DNA of 26,014 bases from Pyronema omphalodes (GCA_024516155.1 JAJJXM010000165.1:1-26014); one strand, 5' to 3'. Counted from the stretch's first letter, positions 7,875 to 18,478 are shown. Program-made: numbers and translations. Notes: generated by a model from the letters alone, not told the origin.

Positions 7875-7886
7875 CACCCCCTCGCC
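7875..7886 (-). promoter_or_regulatory. copia polypurine tract
   Basis: The sense sequence GCGAGGGGGTG abuts the LTR tip TGTTG. It fits the plus-strand primer site expected immediately upstream of a 3' LTR. Confidence 0.6.
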
Positions 7887-8239
7887 AAAGGCAAGGTGTG
7901 AGACATAATAAAATCCTGCAAACACATAAAAGAAAAAAAATGCCCGAAAATATAGCCATCATAACCAATCAATCCATCCAGAATACGACCCAGTAACCCA
8001 TAGCAATAACCCGTAACACCAGTGACCCAACCAGAAAGAACAAACATACATATACCCCAAGTCAGAAAATTCCCTGCAACGCAAAACCCAATTCCAAAAC
8101 AAACACCATAAACATGAATCCAGCACACCCCCTCTTTCCATATTCCATATACGACAAAACCATATGCATCCAGACACACGTCATCAAGAACTTGGCACAG
8201 GCAACGACCTTCGGTCGATCACCCCCTTTGTCGGATACC
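7887..8239 (-). other. non-coding 3' region of the copia element
   Basis: About 350 bp lie between the RNase H stop and the LTR. In sense orientation it is T/G-rich. An open frame exists but lacks an ATG and shows only low-complexity hydrophobic composition, so I treat the region as untranslated. A second G-rich tract (AAAGAGGGGGTGTG) lies near 8120-8133 and could be a duplicate or ancestral primer site. Confidence 0.5.
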
Positions 8240-9884
8240 TTAAGTTGAAGTTTCCATTCCAAGAAGTCGAATTGCGTTGGAATGATTAGGGCCGTTGAGA
8301 GGTTTTGTAAGTGCGTCGGCCACGATTTCCTTAGAGGCGACGTATGTGAAACTTACGGATCCTCGTTTGACTTCGTCGAGAACGTGATGAAATTTGACCG
8401 CAATGTGTTTTGTCTTTGCTTTGATGACACCTGATTTTGGTAGTGTCAGGGCACCTTGGTTGTCACAAAACACTTCGGTTGCATTTACATTTGTCGAAAT
8501 TTTGGTATCGGTCATGAGTTGTCGTAGCCATAGCGCTTCTCTGGTGGCTTCACTGCAGGCGATGTATTCGGCCTCCAGGGTTGATAGGGCTACCACTGAC
8601 TGCTTCTTGGCCGACCAGTTGATTAGTCCTGTCGCATCTGGTGCGAGGATTGCACATCCACCAATGCTCTTCCTGTCTTTAGAGTTTCCAGCGCAGTCGC
8701 TGTCGCTGTAGATACGGACTTGGTCTGATCGTAGGTCGTAGTCGCGCCGATAGATGATGGATAAGTTAATCGATGCTTTCAAGTAGCGAAGCACACGACG
8801 GGCAGCAGTGAGATGCATGTTCAAGGCAGATTGATTGTATCTTGATAGAGCAGTGACCGAGAAGGCAATGTCGGGTCTTGTCCCAATGGCCGCATACATT
8901 AGAGAACCCACCATTGAGAGGTAACGCAACCGATCCGACGGGAGGCTTTGGAGTCACTGCAGATGACATTTTCCAAGTCGACATTCGGGTCCATCGGGCT
9001 GAACACAGGTGTACAATCCATCAAGGAGAATCTTTGGAGAACAGTCTTGATGTAACCTTTTTGACTTAGAGCGATACTGCCATCAGGTAAGTACTCGATT
9101 TCCAGACCAGGGAAGCGAGAGGCACGACCAAGGTCCGTCATTTTGTACTTAGAGCTGAGTGCGAGTTTGATCCTGTCTCCTAAGCGATCCGGAGTCGTAT
9201 TGAAGATAAGAATGTCATCCAAATAGAGCAGCAGTAGCACCCCCTCAAGAACGTAGAGGTTCGGGTCTGCAGAGGACTGAACGAAACCGAGAGAGAGGAG
9301 GCACTCATTGATTTCCTGCCACCACAGACGGGTGGCTTGTTTTAATCCATAAAGAGCTTTCTGTAAGCGCACAATAGATGATTTTTCCAAACGCGTATCC
9401 AACCAGTCGATGCCTTGGGGCATAGCCAAATAAGTGCAGTCGGTGTCGATGGCAGGGTTAAGAAACGCCATGACAACATCCATTTGGTCTATTGTCCAGT
9501 TGTGTGATGCTGCTAAGCTCAGGAGATATCGCAAGGTTGCCACCTTGGACACCGGTGCATACGTCTCGTCATAGTCGACACCAGGAACTTGTTCGTAGCC
9601 TTTGATAACAAGGCGGGCCTTGTACTTTGTCGAACCATCCGCATTCTCTTTCGTCTTGTAGATCCACCTGCATTCGAGTGACTTGCATCCGAACGGAAGG
9701 GATATCGGGGTATCTGTTTGTGGAGAGCTAGACGAAGCAGGTGAAAGGGTGGAACCGGCAAAGGCTTGAAAGGTCTGATCTTCGAGAAGGGCATCCCATT
9801 CCTGCTGCATCGCAGCCTTCCAATACTCACTATCCGGACTGTTAATGGCAGCATTGTATGTGAGGGGGTCACAGTAGGGAACCA
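8240..9884 (-). pseudogene. copia pol: reverse transcriptase and RNase H (frameshifted)
   Basis: The RT part, reading from 9884, has the copia signatures RWIYKTKENADG, ARLVIKGYEQVPGVDYDETY, the catalytic LLYLDDILIF and LGLKQ-like LYGLKQATRLWWQE. Near 8937-8946 the frame shifts. The other frame then continues with YLSMVGSLMYAAIGTRPDIA and the RNase H block SDCAGNSKDRKSIGG, LSTLEAEYIACSEATREALW and DNQGALTL, ending ADALTKPL and a natural stop at 8240. One indel thus separates two otherwise open halves. The integrase portion is missing because LINE D interrupts at about 9884. Confidence 0.9.
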
Positions 9885-10169
9885 CACCCAGCAAAGAGCG
9901 ACCCCCCCCTGCCTTTTCAACAACCACGCCGAAATCGCAAGATTTTATCGCGGATTATTGTTCGGAAGCCCCGAATTACCTATTCGCAGCATTTCCAGAT
10001 CAGGCCCTCTCTTTTTCGTTGAGTTTTCATCGAAAAAGAGTTTTCGGGCCCCTGAGAAAAGCCCTGCGAACCGGTTCCATCAACACCACCCTCCACCCAC
10101 ATCAAAAACCATCATTTCAATCGCGGATTCCTTGTCGCTACCGCAGAAACAACTTATTCCGAACTTCCG
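9885..10169 (+). promoter_or_regulatory. 5' leader of LINE D
   Basis: This non-coding leader starts CACCCAGCAAAGAGCGA plus eight C (9902-9909). It is closely similar to the LINE E leader (7272-7557). It is expected to hold the internal promoter; no specific box is recognisable by eye. Confidence 0.5.
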
Positions 10170-11033
10170 ATGCCCACCCGATCCTCCGCTGTTGAGAAAC
10201 AGCCCCTCCCCCCCGACAAAGCGCCCCCTCGAGCGCTCGCGAAAGAAAAACGCGCTAACGCAGAGCCGCACGAGTCCGACGCGTCCGACGTTGAGATGCA
10301 CGTAGACACGTGCTCTGACGTCAGCGAGGATTCCAGCGACGACGACGCGTCTCCCCGAGACAGCTCCCCAACGCCAACTTCTCGCAACACCACCAACGCC
10401 CCACCCAAAACACCCCACAACAAAAAACCCCTCCCTGAAAACTCCGACACCCCCGATCAACTGAGCAACAATGACCCCAAATACTCCATCCAACAAACCA
10501 CCGGAAAACAGAAAAAACGCCGCGCCGCCTCCACTGCCCATACTATCACCCATATCGCCGAAGACTCCACCCCCGTTTCTGCACAAGTCAAACGACTCCA
10601 CCCCGACATCGCTCCGATTAACGCCACACCTCACAGCAACGCCGCCCTCGCTCAATCCATCGACGTCCTCCACCACAATCTTGCCACCACCGCGGACATG
10701 TTTCGTCACGCCGACCAGACAACGAACGACAGAATCAACAAAGCGTTCAAGACAATCAACAAGAACCAGTCCCTCCTCCAATCCATCTACGATGCCGTCC
10801 AACTCCTCGCCCCGTCCCTCCTACCGAAAGGAACAGCTACCGCCGTGTCCCCCACCCCCGTCTCCGCATCCCCCACCCCCCTCAAGACCACCAGCCCCGA
10901 TACCCAGCCCGTTAACGCCCCTCTCGATTTACCCTCCAAACATGCCCCCCGCCTCAGCGAAGCCGAGTACTGGAAGCAGAGGTGCTTGAACGCCGAAGCT
11001 GAACTCCGGAAGAACGAGCTCCCTCCTCCCCCT
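10170..11033 (+). pseudogene. LINE D ORF1, N-terminal part
   Basis: It starts at ATG 10170 (MPTRSSAVEKQPLPPDK) and runs 288 codons to the gypsy LTR without a stop. It is rich in Pro, Ser, Thr and Asp/Glu, with an acidic cluster (EDSSDDDASPRDSS) and a central region HHNLATTADMFRHADQTTNDR that may be helical. The segment EAEYWKQRCLNAEAELR near the end also appears, in related form, in LINE F. The open frame runs on to 11108 into the LTR; those codons are not native. Confidence 0.8.
11029..11033. repeat. 5-bp target duplication CCCCT, left (gypsy)
   Basis: CCCCT flanks the left LTR here and the right LTR at 19998-20002. Five base pairs is the usual length for Ty3/gypsy integration. Confidence 0.9.
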
Positions 11034-12443
11034 TGTGAACCTGGGCACAACTTCGACTATGCAGAGGCTTATCCGATTGTATCTCTAGTGCCCCGTTCTC
11101 AGTGTTGACAGACACTTCGTTCCCAAGAACAGACAGACACTTCGTTCCCAAGAACTAATAGAGCTTATCCAAAGATAAAGCTAGGAAGAGAATTAATCGA
11201 TCACAGGCGGAATAAACTTAAGGGTTGTCTTCGGAGGTATTCGTTGGTGATAATAGGTATCGTCGCGTAGAGGATCAAAATGGTTGATCATGGAGGAGAG
11301 AGAGGGAAGACAAAGGCTCTTTTATAGACTTTCGTCTACAAGTTCGCCCAGACTTCCTAGGGAACCAATTTCCAAACTGAGCCTAGGAGATAAGACAAGA
11401 GTCATTTCTGAGACGCATCTGCTGATAGATTGCATCATACGAAGTGCGTAATCATATTGATTACTTGCTTGCATGATGCTTGCTATCGTCAGACTAATCC
11501 TTGACATTCCTCTCTGTACTACCACACCTTCCAATCAGGTGTAAGGGTTATGAGTCATATGGGAGGGCAACTCCGCTTGACTGCATAATGCATGAACTCC
11601 TCTGACAAATAACATGTGAGTCATTTATCTTGTGAGTCGTGCTATCATAGATCTCCCTAGAGAATCTCGATTGCGAATGGAGGAATCTGACATCATAAGG
11701 CATCCATGCCCTACCGGAGTGGATCACTCCGACACATTCCTGTGTGATGTCATTATGGCTCCACCTGCGCGCACTTGCGCGCAGCCACACCCTGGTGTGG
11801 ATGCAAACGCCGAGCTGTTCCTTGGTTGGTAGTCAATAGCCTAAGGGCGCGTCATATCGGTGCCACCAAACAGTTTCCTTGAGCGGGTTGCATGCTTATG
11901 GACGTCGTCTCATGCCTTAGCAATCTTGACCCTTGTCCATAGCCCCACTCCTGTTTGCCGACTAGACTCTGCCTTGTCTTCCTGGCTGACCATTCACCCA
12001 ACTAAGTAACACCGGATGATGTCTTCGCACCGCTCTGCACATCCTTGGAACTCTCTTCCGATGCAGACCCCTTTGTAGCCGTGAACTTCCGAACACTCCT
12101 CAAGTATAAGGAGGTGTCCTTTCGTCTTCGTCTTCGTTCTCCATCAGCGTCGTTCGTAGTTGCTCAAGGGTAAGTCGACACCCATGAGGTAAGTGTTCCC
12201 CAATCTCTTCTCTTCTGAATCCTCCCAAACTGACATTGAATAATAGTCGCGACGCCTCGGGCCGGGATCCTCGTGAGGTCCTATCGGAAAGTCACGAATC
12301 ACGTGACGTGGCTTGTCGGAGCTCCTCTGGGGGTTCCGGCCCGGGATACTAATCTGACTATTCATTCTCTGTCGAGTTTGCCATATTCTCCATTGCGTTA
12401 TATATGATACCAATTCTATCCTCACACATTTTAGGGTGTGACA
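11034..12443 (-). repeat. gypsy 3' LTR (1410 bp)
   Basis: The tips are TGT...ACA. It contains a 25-bp tandem duplication (GACAGACACTTCGTTCCC unit), a TATAAAAGAG box in sense orientation (11317-11326) and a GCGCGCACTTGCGCGC palindrome near 11768-11783. Only short spurious frames occur in it. It differs from the 5' LTR at about eight sites, including a CC/TT pair at 11092-11093. Confidence 0.95.
11107..11155. repeat. 25-bp tandem duplication in the LTR
   Basis: The GACAGACACTTCGTTCCC unit begins at 11107 and again at 11132, and likewise in the other LTR at 18661 and 18686. It lies in the region between the predicted transcript start and the inner LTR edge (U5 side in sense orientation). Confidence 0.8.
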
Positions 12444-12456
12444 CCACCTCTCCCCT
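12444..12456 (-). promoter_or_regulatory. gypsy polypurine tract
   Basis: The sense sequence AGGGGAGAGGTGG sits directly against the 3' LTR tip TGTCAC. It is the expected primer for second-strand synthesis. Confidence 0.8.
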
Positions 12457-12614
12457 GTTCAAGCTTTGTCCCGAAGCTCGTAGTTCATCTTTCTGTGATC
12501 GCACCACGCCGTAGCCTAGTGACTTAAGTGATCAATTTTGGATGTAGTCCTCCAGCCCCTACATCCTACTACCAACTCTACCTGATGAAAACCACATGGG
12601 AAAAACATCAAGCT
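12457..12614 (-). other. gypsy 3' untranslated region
   Basis: About 158 bp lie between the pol stop (12615) and the polypurine tract. No further gene or motif is seen. Confidence 0.6.
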
Positions 12615-15600
12615 TTAGTCTTTGAGTCGGTAGTCCCTCGGAGAATCAGGATACTTGAGATGGAAATCTCTTAGCTTCTCCTGACCTCCTACTGAAAAGT
12701 TGTCGAAGGGTTCTGCCGTCCAGTCTTTCTTGTTGGGCCACCCTAGCCATTTGACGAGGTAAAGTACTCTGCTGCCTGATTTGTAGCTGCTCATGATTTC
12801 GTCTATGTCGTACTCCTCGCTTCCCTCAACGTCGTCTGCTTCCCGAAGAATTTTGTTTGGGTCTGGTGGAGCTCTGGTTCCAGTGTGGAAGGGCTCCAGT
12901 AGGGAAGTGTGGAAGACATTGTGAATCTTCCATCTTCTTGGTAGCGTGAGACGTATTGCTGTTGGGGATATGACCTTTTCGATTTGGAATGGACCATGTA
13001 ATTTGTGATCCAGTTTGTGTGATGGGCGTCTTGTTTTTATGTGTCGTCCATCGAGCATAACCAAGTCTCCAACTTGGTAAGTAGGGGCCTCCTTTCGCTG
13101 AAGGTCTGCATACTTCTTCATTCTTTCTTGTGCCTTCTGTAATGCTGACTTAGCACCTTCATGCACTGTATGCATCCAATGAGCGTATGCTTTGCTGGCA
13201 GGGTTTTGCACAGCTGTTGGAATGGGATTGCTGGCAATGGGGTTGTAACCGTAATTCGCATAAAAAGGTGATAGTCCTGTAGCGCTGGTTACTGAGTTGT
13301 TGTAAGCGAACTCAGCCATTGGCAATAGATCAACCCAATCATTCATCTCATGATTGACAAAGGAGCGGAGGTCTGCTTCAATTGTCTGGTTAAGTCGTTC
13401 CGTCTGTCCATCTGTTTGAGGGTGGAACGCTGTGGACATTCTAGGTTTGATTGCTAGTGTCCCAAGAAATGTTTTCCAGGTGGTGCTTGTAAACCTGGAG
13501 CCTCTGTCCGACACAATATCCGTAGGTAGCCCATGTAACTTCCAAATTTCCTTCGCAAAGATTCTAACAAGGTCTGCAGTTGTCTTGCCGTCTTTTTGCA
13601 GTGGTATGAAGTGGGCCATCTTAGAGAATCTGTCAACTATTACCCATAGTTGATCGCATCCATTGGATTCTGGTAGGTCGGTGATAAAGTCCATGGCGAT
13701 TGATTGCCATGGGGCATAGGGTAGTTCCAAAGGTTGAAGTAATCCGTACTTGAGGTGCCGTGCCTTTTTGTCCTTTTGACATTCCATACAACTCTTTACA
13801 TAAGTTATTATTTGTTCTTCCATTCTTGGCCACCAGAAGTTCCTTCGTATTAATTCAATTGTTTTGTCCTGTCCGAAGTGACCTGCAATTTTCGAGTCAT
13901 GTTCAGATTCCAGAACTGTCTTTACCAAATCCTTTGGGACCCATAGTTTTTCCTTTCGATAGACTATGCCATTATCTATCGTCAATGGTTCCTTAATTTT
14001 CTTTGTTGCCTCCACGTAAATCTCATCCAGCTTACCAGCTTCCTGTACCATCTTTAAGAATTCTTCTGACCATTTAATAAAAGGAATAGAGGAAAGACGT
14101 GCTGAAGAAATAATAAATGATGTTCCTTCTCCGGCACTGCTGATTGACGAAATGGATGCAAAATGACTCTTATGCAGGATCGTCGTAATCGGCTGATCTT
14201 CACCTCCCCCCTTTTCAGGTCGGAACTCCGGACGCCTAGATAGAGCATCAGGTTTCCCATTTTTAACCCCAGGTCTATAAAAAATCTTAAAGTCAACGCC
14301 AGCAAGCTCTTGAGCCCATCTAGCTTGACGTCGATTGAGTACTTTTGTTGTTGTAAAGTACTCAAGGTTTTGGTGGTCGCTGTAAACTTGGACAGTGTGC
14401 ATTGCTCCCTCAAGATATCGCCTCCATACTTTGAATGAGTCCACAATAGCCAACAGCTCCTTGTCATGGATCTCATAGTTTATCTCAGCAGGAGTGAATT
14501 TTCTTGAGTGGAAAGCAATTGGGTGCAACTTTCCATCTTCCCCCTTCTGGGATAGAACTGCGCCTAAAGCAAAATCTGAAGCATCTGTTTCAACAATGCA
14601 AACCTGTCTTGGGTCAAAATGACTTAAGATTGGTGCAGTAGTGAAACGACTTTTGAGCTCATCAAATGCTAGTTCCATAGCAACAGTCCATTCCCATTTC
14701 TTCGCATCGCCCTTTGTTGATTCTGTGAGGGGTCGACATATTTTGGAGAAGTCCTTGATGAATCTGCGATAGAAGTTTGCGAATCCAAGAAAGCCCTGTG
14801 TTTCTTTCAAGGATTTTGGGGGTTCCCATACCAGGACTGTTTGTACCTTGTCCTTTGCCATTTCAATGCCATTTTCGCTGATAATATAACCCAGAAATTC
14901 CACTCTGTTTTGTCCCCAAACACATTTTTCCGGAGAGATAACCAGCCCATTTTCTTCCAATCTTTTTAACACTTCCTTAACCAATTTGTCGTGTTCTTCT
15001 TCTGTCTCAGCATATATGAGAACATCATCAATATACGCAATTACTCCCTGATCCAACATGTCTCTAAAGATATGATTCATCATATCTTGGAATGTGGCTG
15101 GGGCATTGCTCAAGCCAAAAGGCATAACCGAAAATTCATATAATCCATATCGGCATCGAAAGGCCGTTTTCCATTCATCTCCTTCTTTTATTCTGATGAG
15201 ATGATATCCATTCTTGAGGTCCATTTTCGTAAATATTTTTGCTCCTCTAACTCTGTCTTGTAATTCTGACATGAGTGGGAGTGGGTACCGGTTGGCAATT
15301 GTAATTTTGTTGATGCCCCGGTAATCAACACATAACCGTAGACCTCTGCCATGAGGCTTTCGGACAAAGAGAATAGGAGCTGCTGCTGGTGACTTGGAAG
15401 GTCTGATTTTACCAGTACGCAGCATATCCTTCAACCATTCTCTAAGTGTCTCTAGCTCAACTTCGTTGAGAGCATAGACAGGTCCCCAAGGAGGCTTTTC
15501 GCCTTCGACTAGGTCAATCGCATGGTCGTAGGGTTTGTGATCAGGAAGCCTATCTGCAGCTTCCTTTGTCATAATGTTGATCCAGCCGCGGAATTTCTCT

Positions 15601-16223
15601 GGGACTTGCTGAAGGGCCTCAGATAATTCCTCTTTGGTGGATACAGATGAGATGTGGCCTAAGACTAAGGCTTCTGGATGGTCGAGGACATGTTTATCGA
15701 CTTTGAGTGAGAAGGCACTGGCTTGTGCCTTTGTACATTTTTCTTTGCAACGTGAGGATGTAAAGGAGATTTTGTCTTGATCTCCCCAAAGGTTGCAGGG
15801 CTGATGTAGTGCCATCCACCAATAAGGCAGGATAGCATCGCAGTCACTATCGAGTGGAGCGACTTCAAAAGATTCTGCAGCAAAATGTTTCTTATGCTGC
15901 AATATGAAGGGAACCGTGAAGACTTCACCTGCTCCAGCAACTATTTCATTGTTAAAGTTGCGGATTTGTAAAGGGGTGTCTCTTCTAACGGTTGGGATTT
16001 TGTATTTGTGGACAAAGGCTTTGTCCAGGAGGGCAGCAGTAGATCCTGTATCGAGAAGGACTCTAACTGTGCGTTGTTGATTCTTGGACCAGTTCAGAAC
16101 CATGTTGATAATTGGTCTTGGTCCATGGTGAGGAGGAGTGGGAGCTGATTCCTGGGTAACTGGAATAGCTGCTCCATTGTCTTTTCGTCGACTCTTAGTC
16201 CTGGTCGACAGAAGGCTGTCCAT
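12615..16223 (-). CDS. pol: gypsy pol polyprotein (PR-RT-RH-IN-chromodomain, 1202 aa)
   Basis: This uninterrupted frame starts at ATG 16223. Domains in order: aspartic protease with LLDTGST (D58); RT with LCVDYRGINK (298-306), FTKMDLKNGYH and catalytic YIDD (397-400); RNase H with ETDASDFALG (D547), an acidic SDHQN (D616) and the end PDALSRR; integrase zinc domain H775/H782/C812/C815; catalytic core D845, D906 and E942, with 35 residues between the last two; and a C-terminal chromodomain at about 1137-1195 (VLYLVKWLGWPNKKDWT). It cleaves, copies and integrates the element; the chromodomain usually directs integration to marked chromatin. Pol begins 83 nt after the gag stop, in another frame. 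An in-frame TAG near 16288-16290 shows there is no gag-pol overlap. All catalytic residues appear present. Confidence 0.97.
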   Translation of the reverse strand: MDSLLSTRTKSRRKDNGAAIPVTQESAPTPPHHGPRPIINMVLNWSKNQQRTVRVLLDTGSTAALLDKAFVHKYKIPTVRRDTPLQIRNFNNEIVAGAGEVFTVPFILQHKKHFAAESFEVAPLDSDCDAILPYWWMALHQPCNLWGDQDKISFTSSRCKEKCTKAQASAFSLKVDKHVLDHPEALVLGHISSVSTKEELSEALQQVPEKFRGWINIMTKEAADRLPDHKPYDHAIDLVEGEKPPWGPVYALNEVELETLREWLKDMLRTGKIRPSKSPAAAPILFVRKPHGRGLRLCVDYRGINKITIANRYPLPLMSELQDRVRGAKIFTKMDLKNGYHLIRIKEGDEWKTAFRCRYGLYEFSVMPFGLSNAPATFQDMMNHIFRDMLDQGVIAYIDDVLIYAETEEEHDKLVKEVLKRLEENGLVISPEKCVWGQNRVEFLGYIISENGIEMAKDKVQTVLVWEPPKSLKETQGFLGFANFYRRFIKDFSKICRPLTESTKGDAKKWEWTVAMELAFDELKSRFTTAPILSHFDPRQVCIVETDASDFALGAVLSQKGEDGKLHPIAFHSRKFTPAEINYEIHDKELLAIVDSFKVWRRYLEGAMHTVQVYSDHQNLEYFTTTKVLNRRQARWAQELAGVDFKIFYRPGVKNGKPDALSRRPEFRPEKGGGEDQPITTILHKSHFASISSISSAGEGTSFIISSARLSSIPFIKWSEEFLKMVQEAGKLDEIYVEATKKIKEPLTIDNGIVYRKEKLWVPKDLVKTVLESEHDSKIAGHFGQDKTIELIRRNFWWPRMEEQIITYVKSCMECQKDKKARHLKYGLLQPLELPYAPWQSIAMDFITDLPESNGCDQLWVIVDRFSKMAHFIPLQKDGKTTADLVRIFAKEIWKLHGLPTDIVSDRGSRFTSTTWKTFLGTLAIKPRMSTAFHPQTDGQTERLNQTIEADLRSFVNHEMNDWVDLLPMAEFAYNNSVTSATGLSPFYANYGYNPIASNPIPTAVQNPASKAYAHWMHTVHEGAKSALQKAQERMKKYADLQRKEAPTYQVGDLVMLDGRHIKTRRPSHKLDHKLHGPFQIEKVISPTAIRLTLPRRWKIHNVFHTSLLEPFHTGTRAPPDPNKILREADDVEGSEEYDIDEIMSSYKSGSRVLYLVKWLGWPNKKDWTAEPFDNFSVGGQEKLRDFHLKYPDSPRDYRLKD

Positions 16224-16306
16224 TGATTTCCTTTTTATTCCTGCGCATTTCCCTATTACTGCGTCTTCATATCCATCCTCCTCGGGTGACGCTTCCCTAG
16301 AGGACT

Positions 16307-18478
16307 TTAAAAATCCGAATCAATGACTTCCTCATCCTCCAATTCCCAAATCCTTGGTTGCGCATCAGACATGTGAGTGTCTTCCTCATCTTGCCTTACT
16401 GCAGCAGTCTTCGCCTTCTTGGCTTCCTTGGGCTTTTCCTGTTCTTGCCCTTCTTCATTATCTTCATCGTCCCGCTTCCTCTTTCCTGAAGAAGCTACCT
16501 TTCCATCCTTTGCCAGGTCAGTTCCCCCAACTGTCTTCTTTGCATAGCAGTCGTACATTCTATGACCAGCACGACCACATCGCCAACATTCAGCCTTATC
16601 TTTCTTATGTTTGTCGATTTCGGCTTGGGGTACTCCTTGCAAAGCCTCCCTTCCTGAGGCATAAACCGCCGGTTTATCTGACTTCCTGTCCTTTTTCCCA
16701 GCAAACTCCTTCTTAGATCCCTTATCCTTAACCTTTCGGTCCTTCTGCTGCACCTCACGTGGGCGAGCAGCTTCCCTTTCTTTCCCTTTATCCTTGCGTT
16801 CCCCACGCACTTCTAAGGTCTTTTTCTTCGTATACCCCAATTCTTCATTCAAGCCTTCCACAACATGTGCAGCTTCTTTGACTGCATGAATCAGGGCAAC
16901 ATCATCATTGGGAACTTCTCCACACCGTTGGTAAACCATCTTCTTGATAGCTGGTGTCATAGCCTCCCATATCACATTCCTAAACATAGGGCCCAGTGCT
17001 CCAACGCGCATATTCAGATCCTCCAACTTAGTGATATAGTCATCGATATCACCATCGTATTGTAGTTCTGTAATGCGTTTGACGTCCTTCTGAGCCTCCC
17101 TCTTATCCTCGAACCTTGTCTCAAATGCACTGGAAAATGCAGCCCAAGTATCCTTCAATTTCTGTTTCTGAATAGACTTCCTGCGCTCCTGGTGCCATGC
17201 TAAAGCCTTGTGGGTGAATAGACTACCAACCCACTTAACCTGCGCATCTTCATCAGGCCAGGATGTGGCATAGGTTTCCACGTAATCCTGTACTGACATC
17301 CACCAGGCTCTAAGCAGAGTCTTGTCCTTTCCTGAGAAAAATTGAGGTGCCTTGAGTTCTGGCATCTTGGGTCTCTTTGGTGCATCTCTGGGTCCTTGGA
17401 TCTTGGCGATAATGGAAGTGAGGAATCTTGTTGCATCCTCCTCAGCTTCTCTTTCTTCTCTAGTCTTTTGGCGAGGGGGCCTTTCTGGCTGTCTGGGTCT
17501 TCCTTGACCATCATCGGAGGGCTCAGGAGGGGGAATGGTAACCCTTCTTCTTGGAGGGCCATTGCCTCGTCCTCCATTTCCTCCTGCTGCTGGAGGGGGT
17601 GTGTCGTTTCTAGAGGGTGGTAGATTTGTGTCTACTGCCACCTGAAAAATGCTTGGGGAGACAGTTCTGCGTTGGGGTTCGTCCTGTACCGCATCCGCAA
17701 GTGACTGTGCATCGATAGGTATGTTGTTGGCTGTCATGTCCATGACCCTTTGAATGACCTTATCGATAATCTCCTTCTTCTCATTTTCCCTCTCTGTCTC
17801 GTACTCCAAAAGCCTTCGTTGCTGTTCTTGCTCATTGTGGGCTAAAAGACGGATTTGCTCGTCCCTTTGTTGGTCAGCCTGGTTCTTTGTGGCTGCCCAG
17901 CCTTCAACACCGAAGTTCCATCCTTGTTGATGGTTGGAGAATCCTTGGAGGTAATCATTGATGATCTGTACACCAATGTTGAGTTGTTGAACAGCCTGGT
18001 GGTTGGCTGTTTGCTTTTCTTGAGCGTCCGAGGCTAGTTCACCAAGGGCGTTCCAAACCTGAGAACTGAATTCATTGCTTGACTGGATGAGTCTAACAAT
18101 GGCTGTTTGGTTGAGTTCTCTGTCGATGTCGCCTTGTCGAATAACAACATCGTAGGCATTTTGCATAATGCCTGTCATTTCTTGGTACAGATTCTTGACG
18201 TTTTGCATATCAGTCTGTACAGAAACTCCTTCTTTCTTCAGGGCTTCAATCAATGCCTGCACATCTTGTTCAGTTGTCTCCATCCTGTCCACCATCTTGA
18301 CGAACCATTCTGGAAGTTGGTCCCTGCTGACAGTGGTTCCCTGGCGAACTACAGCTTTACCGGCTGCAGAGAGTTGGTCCCATGATTGAGGGCGATGGAC
18401 TTCCACCATATCTCCCATGGAAACATCGTCATCGTGACGGGCTGCCGGGGATGCAGTGATTCTGCGGTAGGAGGACAT
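16307..18478 (-). CDS. gag: gypsy gag (capsid/nucleocapsid, 723 aa)
   Basis: It starts at ATG 18478 (MSSYRRITASPAARHDDD) and ends at the stop 16307. The first 250 residues are helical and Gln/Glu-rich (ERENEKKEIIDKVIQRVMDM), probably coiled coil. A Pro/Gly/Arg-rich hinge covers about 285-340. The capsid region around 370-550 has the retrotransposon gag pattern (APQFFSGKDKTLLRAWWMS, WHQERRKSIQ, ELQYDGDIDDYITKLEDLN). A Lys-rich segment leads to a CCHC knuckle C631-C634-H639-C644 (CWRCGRAGHRMYDC), then a KRKRD basic motif and an acidic tail. It should form the particle and package RNA. It is longer than typical fungal gag proteins because of the N-terminal extension. Confidence 0.95.
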   Translation of the reverse strand: MSSYRRITASPAARHDDDVSMGDMVEVHRPQSWDQLSAAGKAVVRQGTTVSRDQLPEWFVKMVDRMETTEQDVQALIEALKKEGVSVQTDMQNVKNLYQEMTGIMQNAYDVVIRQGDIDRELNQTAIVRLIQSSNEFSSQVWNALGELASDAQEKQTANHQAVQQLNIGVQIINDYLQGFSNHQQGWNFGVEGWAATKNQADQQRDEQIRLLAHNEQEQQRRLLEYETERENEKKEIIDKVIQRVMDMTANNIPIDAQSLADAVQDEPQRRTVSPSIFQVAVDTNLPPSRNDTPPPAAGGNGGRGNGPPRRRVTIPPPEPSDDGQGRPRQPERPPRQKTREEREAEEDATRFLTSIIAKIQGPRDAPKRPKMPELKAPQFFSGKDKTLLRAWWMSVQDYVETYATSWPDEDAQVKWVGSLFTHKALAWHQERRKSIQKQKLKDTWAAFSSAFETRFEDKREAQKDVKRITELQYDGDIDDYITKLEDLNMRVGALGPMFRNVIWEAMTPAIKKMVYQRCGEVPNDDVALIHAVKEAAHVVEGLNEELGYTKKKTLEVRGERKDKGKEREAARPREVQQKDRKVKDKGSKKEFAGKKDRKSDKPAVYASGREALQGVPQAEIDKHKKDKAECWRCGRAGHRMYDCYAKKTVGGTDLAKDGKVASSGKRKRDDEDNEEGQEQEKPKEAKKAKTAAVRQDEEDTHMSDAQPRIWELEDEEVIDSDF

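Larger units (their letters stand above)
7717..9884 (-). mobile_element. Ty1/copia retrotransposon, 3' half
   Basis: In minus orientation, this holds the second half of pol (RT and RNase H), a non-coding 3' region, a polypurine tract and a short 3' LTR. LINE D is inserted at about 9884 and separates it from the integrase, gag and 5' LTR, which are not in the window. It is itself inserted in LINE E. Confidence 0.85.

Noticed and set aside
7841..8179. 112-residue hydrophobic frame in the copia 3' region, possible envelope-like protein
   Set aside because: It lacks an ATG, overlaps the polypurine tract and LTR, and its Gly/Val/Tyr composition follows from T/G-rich DNA.
7272..10330. The direct repeats at 7272-7716 and 9885-10330 as LTRs of the copia element
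   Set aside because: Both are LINE 5' ends running into ORF1 in plus orientation. The true copia LTR edge is at 7717-7874, next to a polypurine tract.
11322..12425. Short frames inside the gypsy LTRs (also at 18876-20051)
   Set aside because: They occur in both LTRs, carry no recognisable motif and fall in the promoter region, so they are chance frames.
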